From: Candidatus Allochristensenella caecavium
GTDB taxonomy: Bacteria > Bacillota > Clostridia > Christensenellales > QAND01
Reading direction: 5' to 3'
NCBI GenBank assembly: GCA_904397865.1
Contig: CAJFOS010000014.1
Coordinates: 186,001 to 250,000 of the forward strand
Length of the DNA stretch: 64,000 bases
Below the pieces are notes generated by a model that did not search any database, was not told where the DNA came from, and saw nothing but the letters and a program-made list of their open reading frames with translations. Positions 23,335-30,919 of this stretch are shown here, piece by piece; position 1 is the first letter of the stretch; each line of letters begins with the position of its first letter. The translations under genes and the position numbers were made by a program.

Positions 23335-26178
23335 ATGTCATTCGGAAGTTATGATGACCGTAAGAAACGGCCGAAAAAAACAAAAGCAACTAACGACGAT
23401 TTTCAGTCGCCTTACAATACGCAACCTGTTCCTGCCGTCAAGGTAGATAAAAAGGCCGGAAAGGAAAAAAAGAAACGCAGCTTTTTCCTGCGGTGGTACG
23501 ATGCCCTTCTCGCCATGCTCGACCGGCAGACCGACCACGGGCAATCTCCCTCTGCCGTTTTTGAACCGCGCAAACGTCCGCCTCATTTTGTATTAAGCGT
23601 TATGGCCACCACGGTCAAGCTATCCGTTGTCTTTATTCTTATTTTCTGTTTTATCGGCGGCGGTATGCTTCTCGGCGTTGCCAAGGCATATGTGAACACC
23701 GCGCCCGATTTGGATTTGGACGTCATCAGCGACGTTTCGCTTGCTTCGCAAATCTATGATGTCAACGGCAACCTGCTTACCACCTATTCCGGTACGCAGA
23801 ATCGGCTTTGGGCCAGTTATGACGAAATTCCGCAGAATATGATTAACGCCCTGATTGCCACCGAGGACGCTCGTTTCTATTCCCATCATGGCGTGGATTT
23901 GAAGCGCATCATCGGTTCGTTCGTCGGCAACCTGACTTCCTCCACCACGCAGGGCGGTTCTACCATTACGCAACAATTGATTAAAAACCGTATGCTGACC
24001 CCTGAACGCAGCTATAAACGAAAAATCCAAGAAGCCTATCTTGCGCTTCAATTGGAAAGCAAATATTCCAAAGAACAGATTCTGGAAGCATATCTAAACG
24101 ACGTATATCTTTCCCAGGGAAATTATGGCGTCAAGAGTGCTGCAAAGGATTATTTTGGCAAAGAATTGAACGAATTGACTCTGCGGGAATGCGCCATGCT
24201 TGTCGGCATGGTACAAAGTCCTTCCACCTATGACCCGCGGCGCAATTACTATGAACGCGACCGTGCAGAATTGACCGACAACCGGACTGCCACCGTTTTG
24301 AGCCGTATGTATCGGGAAGGATATATTTCCTATGAAGAATATCAACAGGCCTTGAATGAAAAGACGGCTGTGCGTGAGAAACGGACCACCAATACTACCG
24401 TTGCTGCAAGTTTCATCGATTATATGATTGACGATATCATCTCGCAATTCATCAAAGCCCGTGGTCTGGAGAATACTTCTGCCAACCGCAATGCCATTGA
24501 CCAGGAACTGCGCACCGGCGGCTATCTGATTTATTCCACCATTGACCCTGACGTCCAAAGCGCGATGGAAGATGCCGTCTATAATTATGATAACTATCCC
24601 AAAATGCGCAATTCATCCGACAATGTAACCACTTGGACAAATTCCGATGGCAGCGTTACGGAAACGATTCAACCACAGGCCTCCGCCGTTGTCTATGATT
24701 ACAAAACGGGCGAAATTCGCGGCATGATAGGCGGCCGTACGGCTCCTTCCGGGCTTAAAGTTTTGAATCGTGCTGTGGATTCGCATATGCCAATTGGCTC
24801 TTCCATCAAACCCATTGCTGTCTACGGACCCGCCATAGATAGCGCTGGACTTGGCGCCGGCACCATCATCCAAAATATTAAGGGCCGGGTCAATGGATGG
24901 GATACCGCAAAAGGATATCCATACGAAGGCAGCGTCGACGGCCCTGTCACAATGCGTACGGCCATCCAAAAATCCCTCAACCTGAGCGCGGCGCGCACGC
25001 TGATGGAAATGATGGGCGAAAACCCGTTGGATACCTCGTGGGCTTACCTGGAAAAGCTCGGCATCAACATGGACCCCGATTACATCAAAACCACGCCGGC
25101 TGGTCTGGCTCTTGGCGTTTCCGGCATCTCTTCGCTGGACTTGACCGTCGCTTATGGTGCAATCGGAAATGCTGGCGAATATATTTCCCCGACCTCTTTC
25201 CTTCGCGTGGAGGATGCAAACCACAACGTTCTTCTTGATGGAAAAGCCAATCAGACGCATACCCAGGTGTTCCAGCCCAGCACGGCCTGGATGCTCGTGG
25301 ATATGATGACCACCGCCGTACAGAGTGGTACCGGTTCGCGCGCCAAGGTCAGCGGTCTGACGGTTGCCGGTAAAACCGGTACCAACGACAACAACACCAC
25401 TTTCACCTTTGCTGGTATTACGCCGTACTACTCCTGTGCAGTATGGATTGGGCATGATGACTACAGACCCATGCGAAACACCGGCAGCGGCGGTACGTAT
25501 GCGGCGCCGCTCTTCTCCTCCATCATGACAAAGATACAGGAGAAAAAGAATGCACCCAATAAGGCCATCATCGAAAGCTCGCCTGAATCGCTGGGCTTGC
25601 GAAAGGTCACCGTATGCCAGGTTTCCGGTATGCTCGCTACGGAAGCGTGTTCGCTTGACGCCGGTGGTTTGACGCCAGTGACGGACTGGTTCCTCGCTTC
25701 TTCTGCCCCGGATGAACCATGTACGTACCATGTAGCGTACAACTTCTGTAACGATACCGGCAAGATTGCTACTCCGTACTGCACCAATGTCACACAAAAG
25801 GCCTATGTGCAATTGCCAGCTGATTCGGTGCTTAACATTGCAGATTTAACCAACTTCTGGTGGTATATTCCTTACAATTCCACCACCCCGGGTGAAATCC
25901 CGGCTGATAAGTTGTGCCCGACGCATACGGAGGCCGCGGCTCTCAATGACCGGAATAATGCAATCTCTGCTGCCAACTCCATCCTCACTGTTGCCAATGC
26001 GCGCGTGCAGGCCCGGCAGGAGCAAATGAGCGCACAAGAGCAGGCGGATTATGACGCCCTTGTATTACAGCTGCAAACCCTCATCAACAATCCGGAATCC
26101 ACCGCGCAACAGATTACTGAAGCAGCGCGGTTGGTCGAACAAAAAGGAACCGAGTTGATGAACAAGTACCCACTTTAA
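23335..26178 (+). CDS. Class A penicillin-binding protein (PBP1A type)
   Basis: A 947-residue bifunctional peptidoglycan synthase. A basic cytoplasmic N-terminus and one transmembrane helix lead into the glycosyltransferase-51 domain (EDARFYSHHGVDLKRI, GGSTITQQLIKNR, EAYLNDVYL). The transpeptidase domain follows with the nucleophile motif SSIK, SLN as the second motif and KTGT as the third. The C-terminus carries an extra Cys-containing region and a helical tail (residues about 880-947). AAGGAG lies inside the five-codon upstream extension, so the ATG at 23335 is the start. It is divergent from yunB and has a bidirectional terminator at its end. Confidence 0.93.
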   Translation: MSFGSYDDRKKRPKKTKATNDDFQSPYNTQPVPAVKVDKKAGKEKKKRSFFLRWYDALLAMLDRQTDHGQSPSAVFEPRKRPPHFVLSVMATTVKLSVVFILIFCFIGGGMLLGVAKAYVNTAPDLDLDVISDVSLASQIYDVNGNLLTTYSGTQNRLWASYDEIPQNMINALIATEDARFYSHHGVDLKRIIGSFVGNLTSSTTQGGSTITQQLIKNRMLTPERSYKRKIQEAYLALQLESKYSKEQILEAYLNDVYLSQGNYGVKSAAKDYFGKELNELTLRECAMLVGMVQSPSTYDPRRNYYERDRAELTDNRTATVLSRMYREGYISYEEYQQALNEKTAVREKRTTNTTVAASFIDYMIDDIISQFIKARGLENTSANRNAIDQELRTGGYLIYSTIDPDVQSAMEDAVYNYDNYPKMRNSSDNVTTWTNSDGSVTETIQPQASAVVYDYKTGEIRGMIGGRTAPSGLKVLNRAVDSHMPIGSSIKPIAVYGPAIDSAGLGAGTIIQNIKGRVNGWDTAKGYPYEGSVDGPVTMRTAIQKSLNLSAARTLMEMMGENPLDTSWAYLEKLGINMDPDYIKTTPAGLALGVSGISSLDLTVAYGAIGNAGEYISPTSFLRVEDANHNVLLDGKANQTHTQVFQPSTAWMLVDMMTTAVQSGTGSRAKVSGLTVAGKTGTNDNNTTFTFAGITPYYSCAVWIGHDDYRPMRNTGSGGTYAAPLFSSIMTKIQEKKNAPNKAIIESSPESLGLRKVTVCQVSGMLATEACSLDAGGLTPVTDWFLASSAPDEPCTYHVAYNFCNDTGKIATPYCTNVTQKAYVQLPADSVLNIADLTNFWWYIPYNSTTPGEIPADKLCPTHTEAAALNDRNNAISAANSILTVANARVQARQEQMSAQEQADYDALVLQLQTLINNPESTAQQITEAARLVEQKGTELMNKYPL

Positions 26179-26194
26179 TCATGCAAAATGTATA

Positions 26195-26224
26195 AAAAAG
26201 CGGAGGAAAAATCCTCCGCTTTTT
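26195..26224. terminator. Bidirectional terminator between PBP1A and spoVAE
   Basis: AAAAAGCGGAGGA and TCCTCCGCTTTTT form a hairpin with A/T runs on both sides. It serves the convergent genes ending at 26178 (+) and 26224 (-). Confidence 0.88.
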
Positions 26225-26580
26225 TATTTTTTTGTTTTGGGATTGAATATCAGGGCATTCAAATATCCAAAAAATACCGCGGCGGCAATGCCACCTGCTG
26301 TTGCGGTTACGCCGCCAGTCAGAATTCCCACCCAGCCATCGGTTTGAATAGCTATTTTAACGCCTTGCGCCAAAGTGTGCCCGAACCCTGTCAGCGGAAT
26401 GGTTGCCCCGGCACCAGCAAAATCCACCAACGGTCCATATAACCCTAAGGCGGATAACACCACGCCGCTGACAACAAAAATCACCAATATACGTGCAAAT
26501 GTCAAGTTGGTTTTTGCCAAGAGAATTTGTCCGATAACACAAATCAGTCCTCCGATGACAAACGCTTTTACAAAAATCAT
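26224..26580 (-). CDS. spoVAE: Stage V sporulation protein AE (SpoVAEb type)
   Basis: A 118-residue integral membrane protein of the SpoVA channel, which moves dipicolinic acid into the forespore and out during germination. It shows MIFVKAFVIGGLICVIGQILL, DFAGAGATIPLTGFGHTLAQGV and GGVTATAGGIAAAVFFGYLNA, and is clearly related to the SpoVAC product two genes upstream. The open frame runs much further upstream, but GAGAGGTG precedes the ATG at 26580, which overlaps the spoVAD stop by four bases. Confidence 0.92.
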   Translation of the reverse strand: MIFVKAFVIGGLICVIGQILLAKTNLTFARILVIFVVSGVVLSALGLYGPLVDFAGAGATIPLTGFGHTLAQGVKIAIQTDGWVGILTGGVTATAGGIAAAVFFGYLNALIFNPKTKK

Positions 26581-27590
26581 TGTGCACCTCTCTCTATCTG
26601 CACCACATGTGCTACACCTGGAATGCTCTCGCCCTGCTGGCTGGATACCGTACTCATTAGCGCGCCTGTCGCAATGAATAGAATCCGGTCCAACTCCCCC
26701 TTCTGCAATTCCGGAATCAGGCGTCCGTTGAGTGTAATCCCACTGCAACCACATCCGCTTCCGCCCGCATGCGTGTCCTGTTCGGGAGCAAACATCTCAG
26801 CACCGCAATCCCGCAACACATCTTTGGGGTCTACGCCCGCTTTTATCAAAAGGTCGCGTAAGATTTCAAGTCCAAACGTACCCAAGTCTCCTGTAAAAAT
26901 GGCCGAATAATCCTCCGGCCGTGTCTGTGTATCCTCCAGATGTGTCAGAATACTATCCGCAGCAGCCGGCGCCATTGCTGCACCCATATTGTTGGCATCT
27001 TTGATGCCGAAATCCACCACACGGCCAATGGTCACATGCGTGATATACGGACCAGGCCCATATTTGCTTGTCAACACGGTGGCACCCGCGCCTGTTACGG
27101 TCCGCTGCGCTGTTGGTGTGCGCTGTGCACCCATTTCAAGCGGAAACCGAAATTGTCGTTCCGCTGTGGAAAAATGCGAAGTTGCACAACACACCACTTG
27201 TTCTGCAAATCCACCATCCAACAGCATCGAACCCAAACTCAGCGTTTCCGCCATCGTACTGCATGCGCCATATAAACCTAAAAACGGAATATCAATTTGT
27301 CGTGCGGCAAATGATGCTGCAATCAGTTGGTTGAGTAAATCGCCGCCCAGTAAAAAATGCATATCCTCCATGCTCATCCCGCTTTTAGCAATCGCCAGGC
27401 GCACCGCTTCATAAAACATTTTGCTTTCTGCTTTTTCCCAGGTATTCTCTCCCCATAAATCGTCTTCAAGCACCTGGTCAAAACAGGACCCAAGCGGGCC
27501 CTCTCCTTCCATGGGGCCTGCAATACTGGCACAACCTGCAAAGCGTATCTTTTTTTGCAGCCGGATGGTTCTTCCTGTTCGTTTTTCCAT
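26577..27590 (-). CDS. spoVAD: Stage V sporulation protein AD
   Basis: SpoVAD is the soluble, thiolase-like component of the SpoVA complex and binds dipicolinic acid. The 337-residue product has the family start with GRTIRLQKKIRFAGCASIAG, LLGGDLLNQLIAASFAAR, FLGLYGACSTMAETL with the thiolase-like cysteine, and the C-terminal AGGSGCGCSGITLNG. GAGGTG lies before the ATG. It is flanked by spoVAC and spoVAE. Confidence 0.95.
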   Translation of the reverse strand: MEKRTGRTIRLQKKIRFAGCASIAGPMEGEGPLGSCFDQVLEDDLWGENTWEKAESKMFYEAVRLAIAKSGMSMEDMHFLLGGDLLNQLIAASFAARQIDIPFLGLYGACSTMAETLSLGSMLLDGGFAEQVVCCATSHFSTAERQFRFPLEMGAQRTPTAQRTVTGAGATVLTSKYGPGPYITHVTIGRVVDFGIKDANNMGAAMAPAAADSILTHLEDTQTRPEDYSAIFTGDLGTFGLEILRDLLIKAGVDPKDVLRDCGAEMFAPEQDTHAGGSGCGCSGITLNGRLIPELQKGELDRILFIATGALMSTVSSQQGESIPGVAHVVQIERGAQ

Positions 27591-27594
27591 ATCT

Positions 27595-28074
27595 TCACCT
27601 CAAAAAAAGAAAATAGAGGAGCCCATACACTACGGATGCAGAAATCCCATTGACTAACACTGGTCCTGCGATTTTAAATAGATTAGCACCTACCCCCAAA
27701 ACAAGGCCCTCGCGCTTAAATTCAATCGCCGGCGCTACAATGCTGTTGGCAAACCCTGTAATCGGCACAACTGAGCCAGCACCGGCAAATTTGCCAATTA
27801 TGTCGTAGACGCCAAAACCTGTTAACGTCGCACCGATAATCACCATACAAATCGAAGCAAATCCTCGTGCATCCAGCGCTTCCATCCCCATATAGTTCTG
27901 CCCTATTTCAATAAATACCTGGCCGATGCAGCAGATAAGCCCACCGACGATAAACGCTTTGATGCATCCTTGTAAAACCTTGGTTTTTGGCATCCGGTTT
28001 AAAATGTAGGCGTTATACGCCTGAGCAGTCTCCTTGGCTTGCGGCTCTCCCTTTTTAGCTTCATATGATTCCAA
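27595..28074 (-). CDS. spoVAC: Stage V sporulation protein AC
   Basis: SpoVAC is a membrane component of the SpoVA complex; in Bacillus it behaves as a mechanosensitive channel releasing dipicolinic acid. The 159-residue product has CIKAFIVGGLICCIGQ, a second hydrophobic block TLTGFGVYDIIGKFAGAGS, then VPITGFANSIVAPAIEFK. The start is a TTG eight bases after GGAGGAG, well supported by spacing. A 35-residue gene ends just upstream. Confidence 0.93.
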   Translation of the reverse strand: MESYEAKKGEPQAKETAQAYNAYILNRMPKTKVLQGCIKAFIVGGLICCIGQVFIEIGQNYMGMEALDARGFASICMVIIGATLTGFGVYDIIGKFAGAGSVVPITGFANSIVAPAIEFKREGLVLGVGANLFKIAGPVLVNGISASVVYGLLYFLFLR

Positions 28075-28076
28075 TG

Positions 28077-28184
28077 CTATTTCTCCTCCGCCTTAATTTC
28101 GCTGCGCGAACGTTCCTCATGCTCTTCCAGATTCTGCGCATCTAAAAGATGTTGTTCGGGCAAACGGTGAAAATCATTTTGCAT
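28077..28184 (-). CDS. 35-residue charged peptide ahead of spoVAC
   Basis: A tiny frame starting ATG CAA AAT with AGGAGG eight bases upstream, one of the strongest ribosome binding sites in the region. The product begins MQNDFHRLPEQHLLD and is rich in Glu, Arg and His; it looks helical and soluble. It overlaps the stop of the upstream 54-codon gene and its own stop abuts the spoVAC leader, so it is very likely translated with the spoVA operon. I do not recognise a family. Confidence 0.6.
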   Translation of the reverse strand: MQNDFHRLPEQHLLDAQNLEEHEERSRSEIKAEEK

Positions 28185-28338
28185 TCTCGTATCCTCCTTG
28201 CGCCATTACCTGTTTGGCTCCCGGCACGCTTTGCTTTAGGACGTTCTGCAAAACATAGAATCCGCCTAGAAGGATAACAACCGCCAGCGCGATGCATAAG
28301 CGGATGCGTATTCCTTTCTGCTTTTTGCTCTGTTCCAA
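28174..28338 (-). CDS. 54-residue single-span membrane protein, first gene of the spoVA operon
   Basis: A short frame starting at TTG (28338), coding a basic N-terminus (KKQKGIRIR), one hydrophobic helix with CIALAVVILLGGFYVL, and a short outer tail. A stop codon shortly upstream leaves TTG as the only usual start; the AAGG nearby is close to it, so the start is uncertain. It follows a probable SigG-type promoter and overlaps the next small gene. The function is unknown; a small forespore membrane protein is the inference. Confidence 0.5.
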   Translation of the reverse strand: MEQSKKQKGIRIRLCIALAVVILLGGFYVLQNVLKQSVPGAKQVMAQGGYENAK

Positions 28339-28363
28339 AGTCCTTCACGTCCTTTCTTTTTGC

Positions 28364-28394
28364 TAGTATGGACGTTTTTACATGTAAATATGAC
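28364..28394 (-). promoter_or_regulatory. Probable forespore (SigG-type) promoter of the spoVA operon
   Basis: On the minus strand a GTCATA-like -35 element, an 18-base spacer, and CATACTA, which equals the SigG -10 consensus. It lies between the sigF terminator and the small genes leading to spoVAC. SigG control of spoVA is established in Bacillus. Confidence 0.68.
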
Positions 28395-28411
28395 GTGAAA
28401 ACGCGATGGTA

Positions 28412-28438
28412 GCAAAAAAGAGCGCTGCGCGCTCTTTT
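28412..28438 (-). terminator. Terminator after sigF
   Basis: AAAAGAGCGC/GCGCTCTTTT with a three-base loop and a T tract on the minus strand, starting at the sigF stop codon. It separates the spoIIA operon from the spoVA operon. Confidence 0.85.
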
Positions 28439-29187
28439 CATCCAGCCGATTGTCTCAGCTTTTGCAAGATTTTGCTTTCCATACGTGAAACCTGTACCTG
28501 TGAAATGCCCATTTGTTTGGCAATCTGACTTTGCGTCTGGTCTTTAAAATAACGGAGAAAAATAATTTGTCTTTCCCTCGGCGGCAGCTCCCTGAGCAGT
28601 TCCTGCAAGAGCATCCGGTCCAAAATTCCTTCGTTTTCATCCTGTCCGCTCAAACAATCATCCAGTGTCAGCTCACGTCCTCCACTATCCTGCAGGGGTG
28701 CGTTCAGCGAAACAGGCATACGTGCCGCCTCCATCGCAACGGTAATTTCTTCCACTTCGCATTGCAATTCCTGCGCAATTTGTTCCAAGGATGGTTCATG
28801 GCCGTTTTGCGCACTCAACCGCTGTGAAACGGATAACACTTTTGCGTATAATTCCTTGACTGGCCGCGCCACCTTCACCGCGCCATCATCGCGTAAAAAA
28901 CGCCGGATTTCACCCATAATCAGCGGCACTGCATAAGTTGAAAACCGCACTTCATAGCTGGGGTCATAATGGTCAATGGCCTTCACCAACCCCATGCAAC
29001 CAAGCTGAAATAAATCATCATATTCCAGCTGCCGGCCCAAAAAACGCTTTACCACGCTTTTCACCAATGCAATGTTATGTGCCACCAAATCCTCTCGCGC
29101 TTTGTCATCCCCCTGCTTGACACGCAACAGCAATGCACGCGTTTGCTCATAATTCAGCGGCGCTGTCCGTTCATTGCTCGCAGACAT
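28438..29187 (-). CDS. sigF: RNA polymerase sigma-F factor (sporulation)
   Basis: SigF is the first forespore-specific sigma factor. The 249-residue product has region 2 (HNIALVKSVVKRF, DDLFQLGCMGLVKAIDHYD, FSTYAVPLIMGEIRRFLRDD), region 3 and region 4 with LPPRERQIIFLRYF and TQSQIAKQMGISQVQVSRME. Sequence and context identify SigF rather than SigG because spoIIAB and spoIIAA precede it. The start overlaps spoIIAB by 17 bp, indicating translational coupling. Confidence 0.95.
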   Translation of the reverse strand: MSASNERTAPLNYEQTRALLLRVKQGDDKAREDLVAHNIALVKSVVKRFLGRQLEYDDLFQLGCMGLVKAIDHYDPSYEVRFSTYAVPLIMGEIRRFLRDDGAVKVARPVKELYAKVLSVSQRLSAQNGHEPSLEQIAQELQCEVEEITVAMEAARMPVSLNAPLQDSGGRELTLDDCLSGQDENEGILDRMLLQELLRELPPRERQIIFLRYFKDQTQSQIAKQMGISQVQVSRMESKILQKLRQSAG

Positions 29188-29629
29188 CCGGCTTCCCTTC
29201 TTCTACTATTTCGGCCACTTTCTTTTTCATGGTTACAGATGTTCCTTTTCCGACCTCACTGCTAACCGTCATTTCATCCATAAATGCCTGCATTACAGCG
29301 AATCCCATTCCCGAACGTTCTTCCGCTGGCCCCGTGGTGTAAAACGGCTGCATCGCTTTGTCCACATCTTCAATTCCCTTGCCAAAGTCACGAATCGTTA
29401 CGGTCATCCCTTCGCCTTCTAGTTCTACCGTAATTTCGATTTGACCACCTTTGCCTTGATAGGCATGTACCACCGCATTGGTAATCGCTTCACTGACGGC
29501 AGTTTTTACGTCCGCCAGCTCTTCCAACGTTGGATTTAACTGTGAAAAGAACGCGCCAACCACCACCCGGGCAAACGCCTCATTTTGCGAAAGCGCATCC
29601 AACCGCATTTGCATCGTGTTTTTTTTCAT
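29171..29629 (-). CDS. spoIIAB: Anti-sigma-F factor and SpoIIAA kinase SpoIIAB
   Basis: SpoIIAB binds and inhibits SigF and phosphorylates SpoIIAA. The 152-residue product has the GHKL kinase fold: N-box region EAITNAVVHAYQGK, then TVTIRDFGKGIEDV and the glycine-rich SGMGFAVMQAFMDE. It lies between spoIIAA and sigF. AAGGGGG precedes the ATG. Confidence 0.95.
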   Translation of the reverse strand: MKKNTMQMRLDALSQNEAFARVVVGAFFSQLNPTLEELADVKTAVSEAITNAVVHAYQGKGGQIEITVELEGEGMTVTIRDFGKGIEDVDKAMQPFYTTGPAEERSGMGFAVMQAFMDEMTVSSEVGKGTSVTMKKKVAEIVEEGKPDVCEQ

Positions 29630-29644
29630 TTTTATTGTTCCCCC

Positions 29645-29953
29645 TTAACCCACTTTTCTCATAATCTGATACAGACCGGATAATTGCAGCACACGGTCAA
29701 TCGTGCGGTTTGGCTGACACAGGCTTGCCTTCATGCCCCTGGCTGTCAACTTTTTATATCGCCCCAGCAGCACGCCAATACCGCTGCTGTCCATCATCGT
29801 TAATCCTTTCAGGTCAAAGCAGACCTCTTTGCAATCCGTGTGTTCAATGAAACTATCAAGCTCTGTTATCGCCTGTTTAGCGCTATGATGGTCCAATTCC
29901 CCCATCAACCGCACAACAAGCGCCTCTCCCTTTCTATTGGCCTGGATTTGCAT
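29645..29953 (-). CDS. spoIIAA: Anti-anti-sigma-F factor SpoIIAA
   Basis: SpoIIAA is a STAS-domain protein that frees SigF from SpoIIAB when dephosphorylated. The 102-residue product has LVVRLMGELDHHSAK and the phosphorylation loop MMDSSGIGVLLGRYK, where the second Ser (residue 57) is the expected phosphosite. The frame extends 24 codons upstream, but AGGGGGT lies eight bases before the ATG at 29953. No convincing SigH promoter could be recognised upstream. Confidence 0.94.
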   Translation of the reverse strand: MQIQANRKGEALVVRLMGELDHHSAKQAITELDSFIEHTDCKEVCFDLKGLTMMDSSGIGVLLGRYKKLTARGMKASLCQPNRTIDRVLQLSGLYQIMRKVG

Positions 29954-30092
29954 CTCTTTACCCCCTTTTTGTCCTTCTTTACAAATTTCCTCTTGCTGTC
30001 TGGCTTGTCCTTTCTCGAAAACCAACTACCTTTGTCTTATCTTGCCCTGTATTGTCAAAATTATCCATTTATATAAATAAGCACACAAATAA

Positions 30093-30119
30093 AAAAGGGA
30101 GTGTTTAACGCTCCCTTTT
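30093..30119 (-). terminator. Terminator after the lipoprotein gene
   Basis: AAAAGGGAG paired with CTCCCTTTT around an eight-base loop, followed by six T residues on the minus strand. It lies 18 bp beyond the stop codon at 30138. Confidence 0.8.
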
Positions 30120-30137
30120 CTTAACCCTTTTCGTACC

Positions 30138-30707
30138 TTATTCATAGTGAATCAAGGCGTCTATCAATGCCTGGTCCGTTTGAATGCGCCACTGGTCTTC
30201 TACCATCACCAGGGTAATCTGCACATCCTGTTGGCTTTCCGTGAACGTCTCATTAGCCGCTTCCTGTTTGAGCGCCTCCAAAAGCTGCTGTTCGTCACCT
30301 ACTTCGGATTTGACAAAAATCACAGCAACCGCTTGGTTAACCTCCTTCTTCGCCGGCGAGGTCAACTGACAGCTCAATACAATCGACCCATCCTCTTTTT
30401 GTTCTTGTGTATTAACCTGAATGCTCGTGTGCTGAAGGATGGTCATCGTTTGCGCACGCTGCGTGATTTCCAACGAGGCGAGTTGGTCTAATTCACTATC
30501 TTGGCTGGCCAAGGCGCGGGCAGCAGCAAAGTCCAAATTGTTCAACGCCGTCACATACTCATTCACCAACGCCAGCTTATCTTCTTCCACTGCACCTGGC
30601 GCAGGCGTCTGTGTTGGCTGTGCATCCGTCGTCTCGCCTGCCTCTCCACAGGCAACGAGCAGCAACATCATCATCGCACAAAGGCCCACCGTTATCCATT
30701 TTTTCAT
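30138..30707 (-). CDS. Putative lipoprotein of unknown function
   Basis: A 189-residue secreted protein with a lipoprotein signal: MKKWITVGLCAMMMLLLVAC, cleavage before Cys20. A Thr/Pro/Gln-rich linker precedes a domain of about 145 residues containing NEYVTALNNLDFAAARALAS and a C-terminal VMVEDQWRIQTDQALIDALI. This resembles NTF2-like/DUF4878-type lipoproteins in layout, but I cannot assign a family firmly. It lies between spoIIAA and a divergent PBP gene. AGAGGCG precedes the ATG. Confidence 0.7.
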   Translation of the reverse strand: MKKWITVGLCAMMMLLLVACGEAGETTDAQPTQTPAPGAVEEDKLALVNEYVTALNNLDFAAARALASQDSELDQLASLEITQRAQTMTILQHTSIQVNTQEQKEDGSIVLSCQLTSPAKKEVNQAVAVIFVKSEVGDEQQLLEALKQEAANETFTESQQDVQITLVMVEDQWRIQTDQALIDALIHYE

Positions 30708-30919
30708 ATCAAATCGCCTCTTTCCAAGCCAAAGCCTCAGTTTTTGATTGGTTTCAGTTTACCATTTCCGCCTAAAGGGTGCAAGGTCTGCCTTTTTTCT
30801 ACAAGGTTTATTCGCTAGGAAACATCTTCCATATCTTCACCATCTCATTTCTTTATTATGTATGTGTTTTTTCTTTTCTCCTTCTTATAGAAAGCCAAAA
30901 AAGCGGGCATATTGAAAAC

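Noticed and set aside
24613-25812. Long open frame (about 400 codons) antisense to the PBP1A gene
   Set aside because: It lies fully inside a gene with intact PBP motifs on the other strand, is low-complexity in composition, and has no recognisable domain. It is a codon-bias shadow.
26581-26754. N-terminal extension of spoVAE
   Set aside because: It lies over the end of spoVAD in another frame. The ATG at 26580 has a good ribosome binding site and begins the SpoVA homology.
28142-28441. 99-codon minus-strand frame between sigF and spoVAC
   Set aside because: It overlaps the two better-supported micro-genes in another frame, crosses the sigF terminator and the probable SigG promoter, and has no sensible ribosome binding site.
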